The notes beneath the pieces were generated by a model that saw nothing but the letters and a program-made list of their open reading frames with translations, did not search any database and was not told where the DNA came from. The position numbers were made by a program, and so were the translations under genes. From Sphingomonas desiccabilis (lineage in GTDB: Bacteria; Pseudomonadota; Alphaproteobacteria; Sphingomonadales; Sphingomonadaceae), in assembly GCF_004135605.1 (NCBI RefSeq), contig NZ_SDPT01000002.1, forward strand, positions 62,001-126,000: 64,000 bases of DNA. Direction: 5' to 3'. The stretch's first letter is position 1. Each line of letters begins with the position of its first letter. Shown piece after piece: positions 27,341-36,667 of this stretch.

Positions 27341-27880
27341 TCAGCCGCGCCAGTCGCGCACGGCACGGTCGTAGCGATCGCGTTCCTGGTCCCGTGCTCG
27401 TTCGAGCCGTGCCTGCTCGGCGGCCTGACGCTTTTCCAGGGTGCGGCGTTCGCGCGCGAGCTCGGCTTCGCGCCGGGCAAGGGCGTCCTGCTCCTCGGCG
27501 TGGCGCGCCTCAGCGTCGGCGAGTGCCTGTTCCGCCTCGCGCAGCGGCGTGCGATCCGGCTTCGGCTTCGGCGTGGCTTTGCGGGCGCGGGCGGGCTTCT
27601 GCGCCTCCGGCGCCGCTCGCGCCCGGCGGGGCGGGTCCTTGGGCAGGGCGGCGATCTGCTCCGCGGTGGTGCCGCGCAGGCGGCGGATCACGGTGCCGGG
27701 GTTCGCCAGCGGCTCGCGGGTGAGCTCGGGATCCTCAACCCGCTCGGCGACGCCGCGCGCGAACAGGTCGTGGTCGCTGCCCCAGGCCTCCAGCGCCGCC
27801 TTCTGGCTGGGCGCGGCGACATAGGCGTCGTGGAAGCCGATCGGCGTGCGGAACACCTTCAGCCGGGCGCTGCGGGCCAT
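27341..27880 (-). CDS. Coiled-coil protein (TolA-like composition), unknown function
   Basis: 179 residues. The first 95 form a small globular part (LKVFRTPIGFHDAYVAAPSQ, LEAWGSDHDLFARG). A proline/lysine-rich hinge, ARKATPKPKPDRTPL, follows, and then a highly charged continuous helix of about 65 residues (REAEQALADAEARHAEEQ onward) that should form a coiled coil. Such helices lead to TolA-like labels, but no membrane anchor or TolA C-terminal domain is present. It is 13 bases downstream of the SDR gene and probably co-transcribed. Function unknown. Confidence 0.65.
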   Translation of the reverse strand: MARSARLKVFRTPIGFHDAYVAAPSQKAALEAWGSDHDLFARGVAERVEDPELTREPLANPGTVIRRLRGTTAEQIAALPKDPPRRARAAPEAQKPARARKATPKPKPDRTPLREAEQALADAEARHAEEQDALARREAELARERRTLEKRQAAEQARLERARDQERDRYDRAVRDWRG

Positions 27881-27893
27881 GGGCGCGCCGCGG

Positions 27894-28691
27894 TCAGTCG
27901 GCGGAGCCCGGCTCGGAGAGGCCGCGGTGGGCCTGCGCGGCCGCCCGGTCCGGCAGCGCGTCGGCGATCGCGCCCAGCACCTTGTTCTTGAGCGTCGGCA
28001 GCACCTTGTCCTTGCCCGCCATCAGCGCATCGAACCCCGCCTTGGCGACGACGGCAGGATCGTCCTTGTTCGCCTGACCGGCGCGGGTGTCGTCCATGTC
28101 GGCGCGGTGGAAGAAGTTGGTTTCCGTCATGCTCGGCATCAGCACGGTGACGGTGATGCCGGTATCCTTCAGCTCGTTGCGCAGCGCCTCGCCGAACCAG
28201 CGCAGGAACACCTTGGTGCCGCCGTACACCGCCTCGAACGGATCTGGCATGGTCGCGGAGATCGACGAGGTGAAGAGCAGCTTGCCGCTGTCGCGCGCGA
28301 CCATGTCCTTGAGCACGAGCTTGGTGAGCTGCACCGCGCCGCGGACGTTGAGGTCGATCATCTGGAGCTCGGTCCGGAGGTCGGTCTCCACGAACGGGCC
28401 GCCGAGACCAATGCCGGCGTTGACGCACAGCACGTCGACCGGACGGCCGGTGGCGACGATGGCACGGTGGAGGGCGTCGACCGCCTGTTCCTGGCCGAGA
28501 TCGCCGGCGTGGATGTCGACGCGGGCGCCGGTCCTTGCGAGCTCGGCCGCGGCGGCGCGCAGATGGGCCTCGTCTTCGGCGGCGATCAGCAGGTCGTAGC
28601 CGTTCTCGCCGAATTGGCGGGCGAGCTCCAGGCCGATGCCGTTGGAGCCGCCGGTCACGACGGCGAAGGGGCGGGGGGCGGTGTCTGTCAT
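27894..28691 (-). CDS. Short-chain dehydrogenase/reductase
   Basis: 265 residues, classical SDR. NAD(P) motif TGGSNGIG at 13-20, NAG at 91-93, active-site serines at 142-143, and Tyr156/Lys160 in VYGGTK complete the catalytic set. The C-terminal 60 residues are long and charged with a short helix (GFDALMAGKDKVLPTLKNK), as in the DltE/YqjQ-like SDRs. Substrate unknown. ATG 28691 is used. It is followed after 13 bases by the coiled-coil gene, and a small membrane protein gene lies 77 bases upstream in the same direction. Confidence 0.9.
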   Translation of the reverse strand: MTDTAPRPFAVVTGGSNGIGLELARQFGENGYDLLIAAEDEAHLRAAAAELARTGARVDIHAGDLGQEQAVDALHRAIVATGRPVDVLCVNAGIGLGGPFVETDLRTELQMIDLNVRGAVQLTKLVLKDMVARDSGKLLFTSSISATMPDPFEAVYGGTKVFLRWFGEALRNELKDTGITVTVLMPSMTETNFFHRADMDDTRAGQANKDDPAVVAKAGFDALMAGKDKVLPTLKNKVLGAIADALPDRAAAQAHRGLSEPGSAD

Positions 28692-28768
28692 CGGTCGGCG
28701 TCCTTGATGCGGGGGCGCATCCAGGAACGGGCGAGGGGGCGAAAGGCTGCGCACCCGGCCGGCCAGTG

Positions 28769-28945
28769 CTAGCGGCGGCGGCCGATCTTCACCAGCGCAT
28801 AGCCCATGACGCCGCTGATCGCGATCGCCACGACCAACCCCGCGACGGCTCCCCAGGTCGCGCCATCCGGCCCCGCGACGAGGCCGCCGAGCACCAGCCC
28901 GAGCAGCGGCAGCACGACGAGCGACAGGCATCCGACCGCGATCAT
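28769..28945 (-). CDS. 58-residue two-helix membrane protein
   Basis: A short reading frame with good protein character: an N-terminal hydrophobic helix (SLVVLPLLGLVLGGLVAG), a short loop PDGATW, a second helix (AVAGLVVAIAISGVMGYALV) and a basic end, KIGRRR. The positive-inside rule puts the C-terminus in the cytoplasm. It lies between tRNA-Val and the SDR gene, in the direction of the SDR. The ribosome site upstream of ATG 28945 is weak. Family unknown; it may be co-transcribed with the SDR and coiled-coil genes. Confidence 0.55.
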   Translation of the reverse strand: MIAVGCLSLVVLPLLGLVLGGLVAGPDGATWGAVAGLVVAIAISGVMGYALVKIGRRR

Positions 28946-29027
28946 GCGCCGGGGATAGCCGGGGGAAAGAGCGCGGCCAAGAAGGGCGGCGGCGCGGGGA
29001 GGTCCGGGAATGCGCCCGATCGACGCA

Positions 29028-29103
29028 TGGTGGGCGCTGACGGGCTCGAACCGCCGACCCTCTCGGTGTAAACGAGATGCTCTACCAACTGAGCTAAGCG
29101 CCC
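29028..29103 (-). tRNA. tRNA-Val (anticodon TAC)
   Basis: A 76-base gene with encoded CCA. Acceptor GGGCGCT pairs with AGCGCCC; the D arm has AGCTCAGTTGGTAGAGC; the anticodon stem CTCG/CGAG encloses TTTACAC with anticodon TAC; the T loop is GGTTCGAGCC. A plausible promoter (TTGCGG, 16 bases, TATTCC) lies just upstream on the minus strand. About 258 bases to the right of it hold no gene. Confidence 0.97.
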
Positions 29104-29361
29104 TCTCTCGAGAGACCCGCGGAATAGCGCCATTTCCGGCAGCCGCAATAGGGCATTTCGCGGACCTGCGCGGAACGGAGGGGAAACGCGCGGACCTGAG
29201 AGTCCCGACCTATTCCCGACGTGCTGCGAGATCGATCCGCGGTGCTGCCGGGGTCGAGCGCGCGGGCAGGCGGCGGTGCAGCCGGTGCTCCCGAGGTGCC
29301 GAGGTCGAGGAAAGTTCGAGAGAGATTGTAGGCACGGACGTCATCGGGCAAACGGTCGCTG

Positions 29362-30375
29362 ATGATTGCAACCGCCAGCTGCGGGCTTGCCAAGCCCGCG
29401 TCGATGCCCGCCCCCCGTCCCGGCGGGCGAGACGCACATATTGACGGGCTGAAGGGGCTCCTGATCCTGCTGGTGGTGGTGGGGCACGTGTTCGTCGAAC
29501 GCGTGGATCAGAACGCCTTGAAGTGGGTGCTCTACGGCTTCCACATGCCGGTATTCCTGGGACTCTCGGGCTATCTGCTGAACGTGGAGAAGCTCCACCG
29601 CCAGACCGTGCGGCAAGTGGTTGCGGGATACATGCGGATCATCGTGCCCTGGGCGCTGGCGTCGCTGGTCTACGCCGTGGCGACCCACCGGATTCATGGG
29701 CCGCTCGATATGATCGGGCTGATCGTCACACCCTATTTTCACCTTTGGTACGTGCCGGCGGTGCTGGTGATGATCGGGCTCGTCTATGTCATCCGGATAC
29801 CGCCCTCCTGGTGGGGTGGGTTGGCCGTGCCGATGATCCTGGCAGGCGGGATCCTCGCCGGCGTCGGCCACCAGCAGCCCCTGCTCGAACTCACGCCGCT
29901 TCATGATCTGCTGCGGGCGGCTCTCCTCCAGAAGCTGCTTTCGCTCGGCGGCTTCTTCTTTCTTGGGGTAGGCGTCCGCGCGCGGCCGCGCGAGGCAAGC
30001 GCGTGGCACGGCGGGGCGGCCCTGGCGCTGGGGGCAGTCGGCCTGTGCGGATGGGCCATCTTCTATGCCGTGCCCAATCCGGTCGCGGAGGTCATCCTGT
30101 TTACGGCCTTCAACGCCGGACTGGTGATCGCGCTTCCCGCTGCCCGGCGAGCAAGCCTGCTGGCTCTGCCCCTGCTCGCGTTCGTCGGACGGTACTCGCT
30201 CTATTTCTACCTCTGGCACCCGCTCGTCATCCGGGCGGCAAGGGGCCGGTTGGCGGGATTCCTGCCCGAAGCCGCGGCACTCCTGGGCGCGTTCGTCCTC
30301 ACCTTCGTGCTGCTGGTGCCGCTTCTGCTGCTCGCGCGGAAGAGTCGCCGGGCGTCGCTGCTGCTCGGTGTGTGA
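29362..30375 (+). CDS. Acyltransferase-3 family membrane protein
   Basis: 337 residues with about ten membrane helices. The family hallmark is at the N-terminus: HIDGLKGLLILLVVVGHVF, with the catalytic histidine in V-x-G-H, followed by a membrane-edge GFHMPVFLGLSGYLL. AT3 proteins acetylate or succinylate surface sugars such as exopolysaccharide, O-antigen or membrane glucans. ATG 29362 is the earliest start; ATG 29404 would begin just before the conserved part, and neither has a clear ribosome site. It stands alone, converging with the flavin oxidoreductase gene. Confidence 0.85.
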   Translation: MIATASCGLAKPASMPAPRPGGRDAHIDGLKGLLILLVVVGHVFVERVDQNALKWVLYGFHMPVFLGLSGYLLNVEKLHRQTVRQVVAGYMRIIVPWALASLVYAVATHRIHGPLDMIGLIVTPYFHLWYVPAVLVMIGLVYVIRIPPSWWGGLAVPMILAGGILAGVGHQQPLLELTPLHDLLRAALLQKLLSLGGFFFLGVGVRARPREASAWHGGAALALGAVGLCGWAIFYAVPNPVAEVILFTAFNAGLVIALPAARRASLLALPLLAFVGRYSLYFYLWHPLVIRAARGRLAGFLPEAAALLGAFVLTFVLLVPLLLLARKSRRASLLLGV

Positions 30376-30396
30376 CGGGACCCGGCGCGTTCAAGC

Positions 30397-31395
30397 TCAG
30401 CCGCGGGCGTTCAGGCGCTGCATCGCTTCTGCGGCGATGCGGGTGCTGCGGCGGCGGTCGGCGGGATCGTACATGGCGCCGGTGATCATCACCTCGTCCA
30501 CCCGGGTCCGCTCGAGGAAGGCGGCGAGGCCGCGCTCGACGGTCTCGGGGCCGCCGATCGCCGAGCATTCGAGCACCTGGTCGAGGATCGCCGAGCCTTG
30601 CGGGCCGATCGAGTCGCGGTAGCCCGCGACCGGCGGGGGCATCTGGATGGCGTGGCCGGTGCGGATGGCGACGAACGACTGCTCGGTCGAACTGGCGAGG
30701 AAGCGGGCTTCCTCGTCGGTGTCGGCGGCGAGCACGTTGAAGGCCGCCATCGCATAGGGCTTGTCGAGCTGCGCCGAGGGACGGAAGTCGCGGCGGTAGA
30801 TGGCGAGCGCCTGGTCGAGGGCCGCCGGCGCGAAGTGCGAGGCAAAGGCATAGGGCAAGCCGAGCGCGGCGGCGAGCTGCGCCCCGAACAGGCTGGAGCC
30901 CAGGATCCAGAGCGGCACGTTCGCGCCGCCGCCGGGAACCGCCTCGATGCCCGTACGACCGTCGGCCGCGAAATAGCTCTGCAGCTCCATGACGTCCTGC
31001 GGGAAGGCGTTTGGATCGCTGTCGAGCGTACGGCGCAGCGCGCGGGCGACGCGCTGGTCGGAGCCGGGCGCGCGGCCGAGGCCGAGATCGATCCGGCCGG
31101 GGAACAGCGCGTCGAGGGTGCCGAACTGCTCGGCGATGGTGAGCGGTGCGTGGTTGGGGAGCATGATGCCGCCTGCGCCCACGCGGATGGTGCGGGTGGC
31201 GGCGGCGACATGGCCGATCACGACGGCGGTGGCGGCACTGGCGATGCCGGGCATGCCATGGTGTTCGGCGACCCAGTAGCGCTTGTAGCCGAGTCCCTCG
31301 GCATGGGCGGCGAGATCGGCGGCGTTGGCGAGGGCGGTGCCCGCGTCGCCCCCGGCGACGATCGGAACCAGGTCGAGCAGCGAATAATCGGTCAT
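30397..31395 (-). CDS. LLM-class flavin-dependent oxidoreductase
   Basis: 332 residues, bacterial-luciferase-like TIM barrel. Family stretches are [22 protein letters not shown] near 38-60, [40 protein letters not shown] and the substrate-side [26 protein letters not shown]. Such enzymes use FMNH2 or F420 for monooxygenase or related reactions; this one groups with the YhbW-like (MsnO8) branch by pattern. ATG 31395 is chosen; a TTG two codons earlier is possible. It is divergent from the nucleotidase-dapD pair with a 95-base gap. Confidence 0.9.
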   Translation of the reverse strand: MTDYSLLDLVPIVAGGDAGTALANAADLAAHAEGLGYKRYWVAEHHGMPGIASAATAVVIGHVAAATRTIRVGAGGIMLPNHAPLTIAEQFGTLDALFPGRIDLGLGRAPGSDQRVARALRRTLDSDPNAFPQDVMELQSYFAADGRTGIEAVPGGGANVPLWILGSSLFGAQLAAALGLPYAFASHFAPAALDQALAIYRRDFRPSAQLDKPYAMAAFNVLAADTDEEARFLASSTEQSFVAIRTGHAIQMPPPVAGYRDSIGPQGSAILDQVLECSAIGGPETVERGLAAFLERTRVDEVMITGAMYDPADRRRSTRIAAEAMQRLNARG

Positions 31396-31490
31396 GGACA
31401 AGAGATGGGGACGCGGGCGCCGCGCGCCAACCAGGCGGCCGACGCAGCGGCTTGCCCGCCGGAGGACCGCTGCCTAAACGGGCGCCACCC

Positions 31491-32156
31491 ATGATCCCCG
31501 CGCTCGCCCCCATCCGCACCTGGATCTTCGATCTGGACAACACGCTCTATCCGGCGAGCGTGAGCCTGTTTCCGGCGATCGACGCGCGGATGACGGCCTA
31601 TATCGCCGAGCATCTGGGGCTGGAGCCGGCGGCGGCGCGCACGCTGCAGAAGCAGTATTACCACGCCCATGGCATGACGCTGGCCGGGCTGATGGCCGAG
31701 CATGGCACCGACCCGCACCATTTCCTCGACTATGTCCACGACGTGGAGATGGACGTGCTGGAGGATTTGGGTCTGGCCGCGCGGATCGGGGCGCTGCCGG
31801 GCCGCAAGCTGGTCTTCACCAACGGCGACGCGACCTATGCGGCGCGGGTGCTGGACCGGATCGGCCTGGCCGAGACGTTCGAGGCGGTGCACGACGTGCA
31901 TGCGACCCAGTACCGGCCCAAGCCAGACCCGGCCGCCTATCAGGGGCTGTGCGAGGCCTATGCGATCGACCCGACTACGGCGCTGTTCGTCGAGGATCTC
32001 GCGCGCAATCTCAAGCCCGCCAAGGCGATCGGCATGACCACCGTGTGGATCGACAACGGCTCCGAACAGGGGCCGGGCGCCGACCGCAGCTTCATCGACT
32101 ATACCGTCGCCGACCTGGGCGACTGGCTCGACACCATCCTGGAGACCCCCGCGTGA
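31491..32156 (+). CDS. HAD-family pyrimidine 5'-nucleotidase (SDT1-like)
   Basis: 221 residues. HAD motif I is DLDNT at 14-18 (nucleophile Asp14), motif II LVFTNGD near 105-111, motif III lysine in QYRPKPDP near 143-149, and motif [11 protein letters not shown] near 165. Best match by pattern is the pyrimidine 5'-nucleotidase subfamily (yeast SDT1-like), common directly before dapD in alphaproteobacteria. It overlaps dapD by GTGA, so the two are translationally coupled, although no metabolic link is obvious. Confidence 0.88.
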   Translation: MIPALAPIRTWIFDLDNTLYPASVSLFPAIDARMTAYIAEHLGLEPAAARTLQKQYYHAHGMTLAGLMAEHGTDPHHFLDYVHDVEMDVLEDLGLAARIGALPGRKLVFTNGDATYAARVLDRIGLAETFEAVHDVHATQYRPKPDPAAYQGLCEAYAIDPTTALFVEDLARNLKPAKAIGMTTVWIDNGSEQGPGADRSFIDYTVADLGDWLDTILETPA

Positions 32157-32974
32157 CCGACCTCATGACCACCATCGACGCCGCCTGGGACGATCGCGCG
32201 AACCTGGGCCTGTCGACCACCGGCGCGGTGCGCGAGGCGGTGACCGAGGCGCTGGCGCAGCTGGACGCCGGCACCGCGCGCGTGGCCGAGCCGGACGGCC
32301 AGGGCGGCTGGCGCGTCAACCAGTGGCTGAAGAAGGCGGTGCTGCTGTCGTTCCGGCTGAACGACAATGCGGTGATGGAGGGGCCGGGCGGCGCGACCTG
32401 GTTCGACAAGGTGCCGTCGAAGTTCCAGGGCTGGGACGAGGCACGCTTCCGCGACGCCGGCTTCCGCGCGGTGCCGGGCAGCGTCGTGCGCCAGGGTGCG
32501 TTCGTCGGCAAGGGCGCGATCCTGATGCCGAGCTTCGTCAACATCGGCGCCTATGTCGGCGAGGGCACGATGGTCGACACCTGGGCGACCGTCGGCAGCT
32601 GCGCGCAGATCGGCAAGAACGTGCACCTGTCGGGCGGCGCAGGCATCGGCGGCGTGCTGGAGCCGCTGCAGGCGGACCCGGTCATCATCGGCGACGGCGC
32701 CTTCATCGGTGCGCGCGCGGAAGTGGCCGAGGGCGTGCGCGTGGGCGAGGGCGCGGTGCTGTCGATGGGCGTGTATCTGGGCAAGTCGACCAAGATCGTC
32801 GATCGCGCGACCGGCGAAGTGACGATGGGCGAAGTGCCGCCGTATGCGGTGGTGGTGCCGGGCTCGCTGGGCGGGGGCGAGGGCAAGCCGGCGCTCTACT
32901 GCGCGGTGATCATCAAGCGCGTGGACGAAAGCACCCGCGCGAAGACGGGGATCAACGAGCTGCTGCGGGATTGA
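32153..32974 (+). CDS. dapD: Tetrahydrodipicolinate N-succinyltransferase
   Basis: 273 residues. It succinylates tetrahydrodipicolinate in the succinylase branch of the DAP/lysine pathway. The N-terminal helical part ([16 protein letters not shown]) is followed by a left-handed beta-helix of hexapeptide repeats ([20 protein letters not shown], then [20 protein letters not shown]), and the C-terminal [19 protein letters not shown] is typical. The start is GTG 32153, overlapping the nucleotidase stop, with GGAG eight bases upstream; ATG 32165 is an alternative. With lysA in the same window, both a middle and the last lysine step are present, but in separate operons. Confidence 0.96.
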   Translation: MTDLMTTIDAAWDDRANLGLSTTGAVREAVTEALAQLDAGTARVAEPDGQGGWRVNQWLKKAVLLSFRLNDNAVMEGPGGATWFDKVPSKFQGWDEARFRDAGFRAVPGSVVRQGAFVGKGAILMPSFVNIGAYVGEGTMVDTWATVGSCAQIGKNVHLSGGAGIGGVLEPLQADPVIIGDGAFIGARAEVAEGVRVGEGAVLSMGVYLGKSTKIVDRATGEVTMGEVPPYAVVVPGSLGGGEGKPALYCAVIIKRVDESTRAKTGINELLRD

Positions 32975-32980
32975 GGAACT

Positions 32981-33006
32981 CGTGCTCCTGCCTGCGCAGG
33001 AGCACG
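32981..33006. repeat. Hairpin repeat after dapD (CTCCTGC family)
   Basis: CGTGCTCCTGC-CTGC-GCAGGAGCACG is a perfect 11-base stem with a four-base loop, starting six bases after the dapD stop. The same design, with loop CTGC or GCAG, recurs at 38259 and 38317. It may help terminate dapD transcription, but there is no U-run (GTTGCATTATTG follows). Confidence 0.7.
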
Positions 33007-33020
33007 GTTGCATTATTGTG

Positions 33021-33104
33021 CCCCGGCGAAGGCCGGGGTCCAGGTGCGGGCGGCTCGTTGGATGCGGTTAAGTCCCCCAAACTGGGCCCCGGCCTTCGCC
33101 GGGG
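33021..33104. repeat. Inverted pair of REP-like palindromes (CCCCGGC-GAAG family)
   Basis: CCCCGGC-GAAG-GCCGGGG at 33021-33038 and its reverse orientation CCCCGGC-CTTC-GCCGGGG at 33087-33104, with matching flanks (GTG...TCCAG and CTGGG...GTGCAA). The two copies face each other across 48 bases, like a BIME of two REPs, between the converging dapD and CoA-binding genes. The same pair lies inside the E2 gene at 54181-54327. Confidence 0.8.
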
Positions 33105-33121
33105 TGCAAGAAGAGGGAAGC

Positions 33122-33550
33122 TCAGGCGACGCGCGGGATGCCTAGCCTGGGGATTTCTATGGCCGGGCAGGCGTTCATCACCACCTGAAGTCCGGCGGCC
33201 TCGGCGCGGGCGGCGGCGGCTTCGTTAACCACCCCCAGCTGCATCCACACCGCCTTGGCGCCCACCGCGATCGCCTCGTCCACCGCGTCGCCGGCGGCGT
33301 TCGAGTTGCGGAAGATGTCGACGATGTCGATTGGCTCGCCGATCTGGGCGAGCTCGCGGAAGACGAACTCGCCGTGGACGTGCTCGCCGGTGATCTGCGG
33401 GTTGACCGGGATCACGCGATAGCCGTGGCCCTGGAGATAGGCCATGACGCCATAGGACGGCCGGCTGGGGCGATCGGAGGCGCCGACCAGCGCGATGGTG
33501 CGGGCGTTTTCCAGAAGCGTCCGGATGTCCTCGTCGCGGGTCAACGGCAT
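33122..33550 (-). CDS. CoA-binding domain protein (YccU-like)
   Basis: 142 residues, a single succinyl-CoA-synthetase-type Rossmann domain. Conserved: [20 protein letters not shown] near 15-34, [15 protein letters not shown], the FRNS motif and [15 protein letters not shown]. Members bind CoA but have no proven reaction. ATG 33550 lies five bases after the mrp stop, with the ribosome site inside that stop region, so it is co-transcribed with mrp. Confidence 0.9.
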   Translation of the reverse strand: MPLTRDEDIRTLLENARTIALVGASDRPSRPSYGVMAYLQGHGYRVIPVNPQITGEHVHGEFVFRELAQIGEPIDIVDIFRNSNAAGDAVDEAIAVGAKAVWMQLGVVNEAAAARAEAAGLQVVMNACPAIEIPRLGIPRVA

Positions 33551-33555
33551 GCGGG

Positions 33556-34521
33556 TTATCCCTCCTTGCGGTCCAGCCATTCGCCGACCTGGCCGGCAAT
33601 CTGGTGGAACGCCGTCGCCTCCGGCCCGTTCCCGGCGGCCGGCGGCGTGCCCGCGTCCGACGCCTGACGCACCGCCATCGCCAGCGGGATGCGGCCGAGG
33701 AAGGGGATGCCGAGCTTCGCGGCCGCGGCCTCTGCACCGCCCTGCCCGAACGGCTCCGACGCCTCGCCGCAATGCGGGCAGACATAGCCGGACATGTTCT
33801 CGACCAGGCCGATCACCGGCACCTCGGCCTTGGCGAACAGGTCGATCGCGCGGGTGGCGTCGATCAGCGCCAGGTCCTGCGGCGTCGACACGATCACCGC
33901 GCCCGCCGGCTTGTGCTTCTGGATCATCGTGAGCTGCACGTCGCCGGTGCCGGGCGGCAGGTCGACCACCAGCGTGTCGTGGAGGCCCCAGTCGGCCTCC
34001 GCCAGCTGGGTGAGCGCGCCGCCGGCCATCGGCCCGCGCCACGCGATCGCCTGGCCGGCGGGGACGAGCTGGCCCATCGACAGCAGCGGCACGCCATAGG
34101 GCGTCTCGACCGGCAGCAGCTGCTTCTCGCGGGCCTCGGGCCGGGTGCCCTCGACCGCCATCAGCTTGGGCTGCGAGGGGCCGTAGATGTCGGCGTCGAT
34201 CAGGCCGACCCGGCGGCCGGCGCGGGCGAGCGCAATGGCGAGGTTGGCGGCGACCGTGGACTTGCCGACGCCGCCCTTGCCGCTGGCGACCGCGATCAGC
34301 CGGCGGCCGACGCGTTCGCTGGTCTGGGCGACGCGCACGTCGGCGATGCCGGGCGTGGCGAGGGCGGCGGCGCGGACGTCGGCCTCCAGCGCGTCGCGCG
34401 CGGCGGTGGGAAGCCCGGTCACGTCGAGGACGATGCTGGCGCGGGAGCCCTCGACCCGCACCGTGGCGCGGCCGGCGGCGATGGGGGCGAGGGCGGCTTG
34501 CAGGGCAGAACGGTCGGTCAT
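33556..34521 (-). CDS. mrp: Mrp/ApbC iron-sulfur cluster carrier ATPase
   Basis: 321 residues. An N-terminal MIP18/DUF59-like segment (1-70) precedes the P-loop ATPase with the deviant Walker [10 protein letters not shown] at 81-89 and switch DLPPGTGD near 187-194. The CxxC pair C248/C251 in GYVCPHCGE bridges a [4Fe-4S] cluster across the dimer. It carries clusters to apo-proteins. It is followed by the CoA-binding gene and is divergent from hflK, with 70 bases between the starts. Confidence 0.93.
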   Translation of the reverse strand: MTDRSALQAALAPIAAGRATVRVEGSRASIVLDVTGLPTAARDALEADVRAAALATPGIADVRVAQTSERVGRRLIAVASGKGGVGKSTVAANLAIALARAGRRVGLIDADIYGPSQPKLMAVEGTRPEAREKQLLPVETPYGVPLLSMGQLVPAGQAIAWRGPMAGGALTQLAEADWGLHDTLVVDLPPGTGDVQLTMIQKHKPAGAVIVSTPQDLALIDATRAIDLFAKAEVPVIGLVENMSGYVCPHCGEASEPFGQGGAEAAAAKLGIPFLGRIPLAMAVRQASDAGTPPAAGNGPEATAFHQIAGQVGEWLDRKEG

Positions 34522-34591
34522 CGCGTCGCAGATAGGCGCGCAGCAATGTCTTGCCACTGTAAATTGCGCGCCGCCCTCCTATAAAGAAGGG

Positions 34592-35719
34592 ATGCGAAGC
34601 TTTTCCGGCTGGTTCGCACGCGCCGGCGTGCTCAGGAACGACAACATCAAGGGTCCCTGGGGCGGGCGCGGCGGTTCCGAAGGCGGATCCGGCGGCGGCG
34701 ACGGCCCGAGCGGCCCGCGCAACCCGTGGAACCTGCCCCCCGACGGCCGGCGCACGCGCCCGGCGACGGCGACCTCGCTCGAGGATTTCCTGCGCCGCGC
34801 CCGCGGCGGCGGCGGCGGTGGCAGTGGCGGCCGCGGCGGGCCGGGCCTGCCGACCAGCGCCGGCAAGCTGTGGCTGATCGGCCTGATCGTGCTGATCGGG
34901 CTTTGGCTGATCACCTGCGTCCATGTGGTGGGCCCGCAGGAACGCGGCGTCGCCACCAGCTTCGGCCGCTATACCGGCACGCTGGATCCGGGCTTCAAGC
35001 TGACGCTGCCGACGCCGTTCGCCTCCGTCCAGATGGTGGACGTAAAGGAAGTGCGGACGGAGAATTTCCCGGCGGGCAACCAGCCCAACCTGATGCTGAC
35101 GGGCGACCAGAACATCGTCGACCTGGGGTATTCCGTGCGCTGGGACATCAAGACGCCGGAGAACTACGTCTTCGAGATCGCCGACCCGCGGGAGACGGTG
35201 CGCGCGGTGGCGGAAAGCGCGATGCGCGCCGAGATCGCCAACGTCGAGCTGGACCAGGCGATCGGCGCAGGCCGCATCGGCATCCAGGGCGACGTGCAGC
35301 AGCGCATGCAGGCGCTGCTCGACGAGTATAAGTCGGGCATCCGCATCCTGGGCGTGGCGATCAAGCAGGCGGCGGCGCCGGCCGCGGTCGACGACGCGTT
35401 CAAGGCGGTGACGGCAGCGCAGCAGCAGGCGCAGTCGAACCTGAACGACGCGCGCGCCTATGCCCAGCAGGTGATCGAGCGGGCGCAGGGCGATGCCGCG
35501 CAGTTCGACCGCATCTACGAACAATATCGCGCCGCCCCCGAGGTGACTCGCCGCCGGCTCTATTACGAGACCATGGAGCAGGTGCTGCGCGGCGCCGACA
35601 AGACGATCGTCGAGCCGGGCGTGCAGACCTATCTGCCGCTGCCCGAGGTGCGCCGCCGCGCCGCCCCCCAGACGACGCCCGAACCGCCCACGCCCGAGGC
35701 GATGGAGACCGCACGATGA
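34592..35719 (+). CDS. hflK: HflK, membrane protease modulator
   Basis: 375 residues. An unusually glycine-rich N-terminus (two low-complexity runs, at about 21-42 and 71-84) precedes a single membrane helix (93-112) and the SPFH/stomatin domain ([21 protein letters not shown] onward), then a long C-terminal coiled helix. HflK pairs with HflC in a large periplasmic cage around FtsH and limits its proteolysis. ATG 34592 has AAGAAGG very close to it. It overlaps hflC by ATGA. Confidence 0.95.
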   Translation: MRSFSGWFARAGVLRNDNIKGPWGGRGGSEGGSGGGDGPSGPRNPWNLPPDGRRTRPATATSLEDFLRRARGGGGGGSGGRGGPGLPTSAGKLWLIGLIVLIGLWLITCVHVVGPQERGVATSFGRYTGTLDPGFKLTLPTPFASVQMVDVKEVRTENFPAGNQPNLMLTGDQNIVDLGYSVRWDIKTPENYVFEIADPRETVRAVAESAMRAEIANVELDQAIGAGRIGIQGDVQQRMQALLDEYKSGIRILGVAIKQAAAPAAVDDAFKAVTAAQQQAQSNLNDARAYAQQVIERAQGDAAQFDRIYEQYRAAPEVTRRRLYYETMEQVLRGADKTIVEPGVQTYLPLPEVRRRAAPQTTPEPPTPEAMETAR

Positions 35720-36573
35720 GCCGCAGCCTGTTCCGCAATCCCGTGGCGATCGGGATCGCGCTGCTGGTGCTCGCGATCCTGGCGGCGAGCTCCATCGCGA
35801 TCGTGCCGGAGGCCAAGCAGGCGGTGATCCTGCGCGTCCAGCAGCCGATCGGCATCGTCAACCGCTATGAGCCGGGCCAGCCGTTCGGCCGCAGCGGTGC
35901 TGGCATCGTGCTGCGCATTCCGTTCCTGGACCGGCTGGTGTGGGTGGAAAAGCGCGTGCTGGCCGTCGAGCTCGACAACCAGCAGGTGCTCTCCAGCGAC
36001 CAGCAGCGGCTGGAAGTGGACGCGTTCGCGCGCTTCCGCATCGTCAACCCGGTGCAGATGGTGGTGACGGCCGGGTCCGAGCAGAGCGTGGCCGACCAGC
36101 TGCAGCCGATCCTTGGCTCGACGCTGCGCGGCGAGCTTGGCAAGCGGCCGTTCGCGGCGCTGCTGAGCCCGGAGCGCAGCCAGGTGATGGAGAACATCCA
36201 GACCGCCCTCCAGCGCACCGCTGCGCAATATGGCGCCGAGATCGTCGACGTGCGGATCAAGCATGCCGACCTGCCCGAGGGCAGCCCGCTCACCAGCGCG
36301 CTCAACCGCATGCGCTCGGCCCGCACGCAGGAGGCCGTGACGATCCAGGCGCGCGGCCAGAAGCAGGCGCAGATCATCCGCGCCGACGCCGAGGCGCAGG
36401 CGGCCCAGATCTATGCGCAGAGCTTTGGCAAGGACGCCGATTTCTATGCGTTCTGGCGCGCGATGGAGTCGTATCGCACGACCTTTGCCAAGGGCGAGGG
36501 CAACGGCGATACCTCGATCGTGCTGTCGCCGAACAATGGCTATCTTCGGGAGTTTCAGGGGCGGGAGCGCTGA
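35716..36573 (+). CDS. hflC: HflC, membrane protease modulator
   Basis: 285 residues. One N-terminal membrane helix (about 9-29), then the SPFH domain ([22 protein letters not shown]) and a coiled C-terminal helix ([20 protein letters not shown]). The conserved tail near YLREF is present. It works with HflK on FtsH. ATG overlaps the hflK stop. A 94-base gap leads to degP, so hflKC-degP may be one envelope quality-control unit, but degP could also have its own promoter there. Confidence 0.95.
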   Translation: MSRSLFRNPVAIGIALLVLAILAASSIAIVPEAKQAVILRVQQPIGIVNRYEPGQPFGRSGAGIVLRIPFLDRLVWVEKRVLAVELDNQQVLSSDQQRLEVDAFARFRIVNPVQMVVTAGSEQSVADQLQPILGSTLRGELGKRPFAALLSPERSQVMENIQTALQRTAAQYGAEIVDVRIKHADLPEGSPLTSALNRMRSARTQEAVTIQARGQKQAQIIRADAEAQAAQIYAQSFGKDADFYAFWRAMESYRTTFAKGEGNGDTSIVLSPNNGYLREFQGRER

Positions 36574-36667
36574 GGAGGCCGTGCCGGGGGGCATTCAAAT
36601 CAAGTTCAGCATCAAGCACCTAGCCTGGGATCGAACGATCCCTGTCGTTTAGAGAGGACCAATCCTA

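Noticed and set aside
32975-33121. CRISPR array from repeated CCCCGGC units
   Set aside because: Only two inverted copies with unrelated spacing and no cas genes; it is a REP-like pair.
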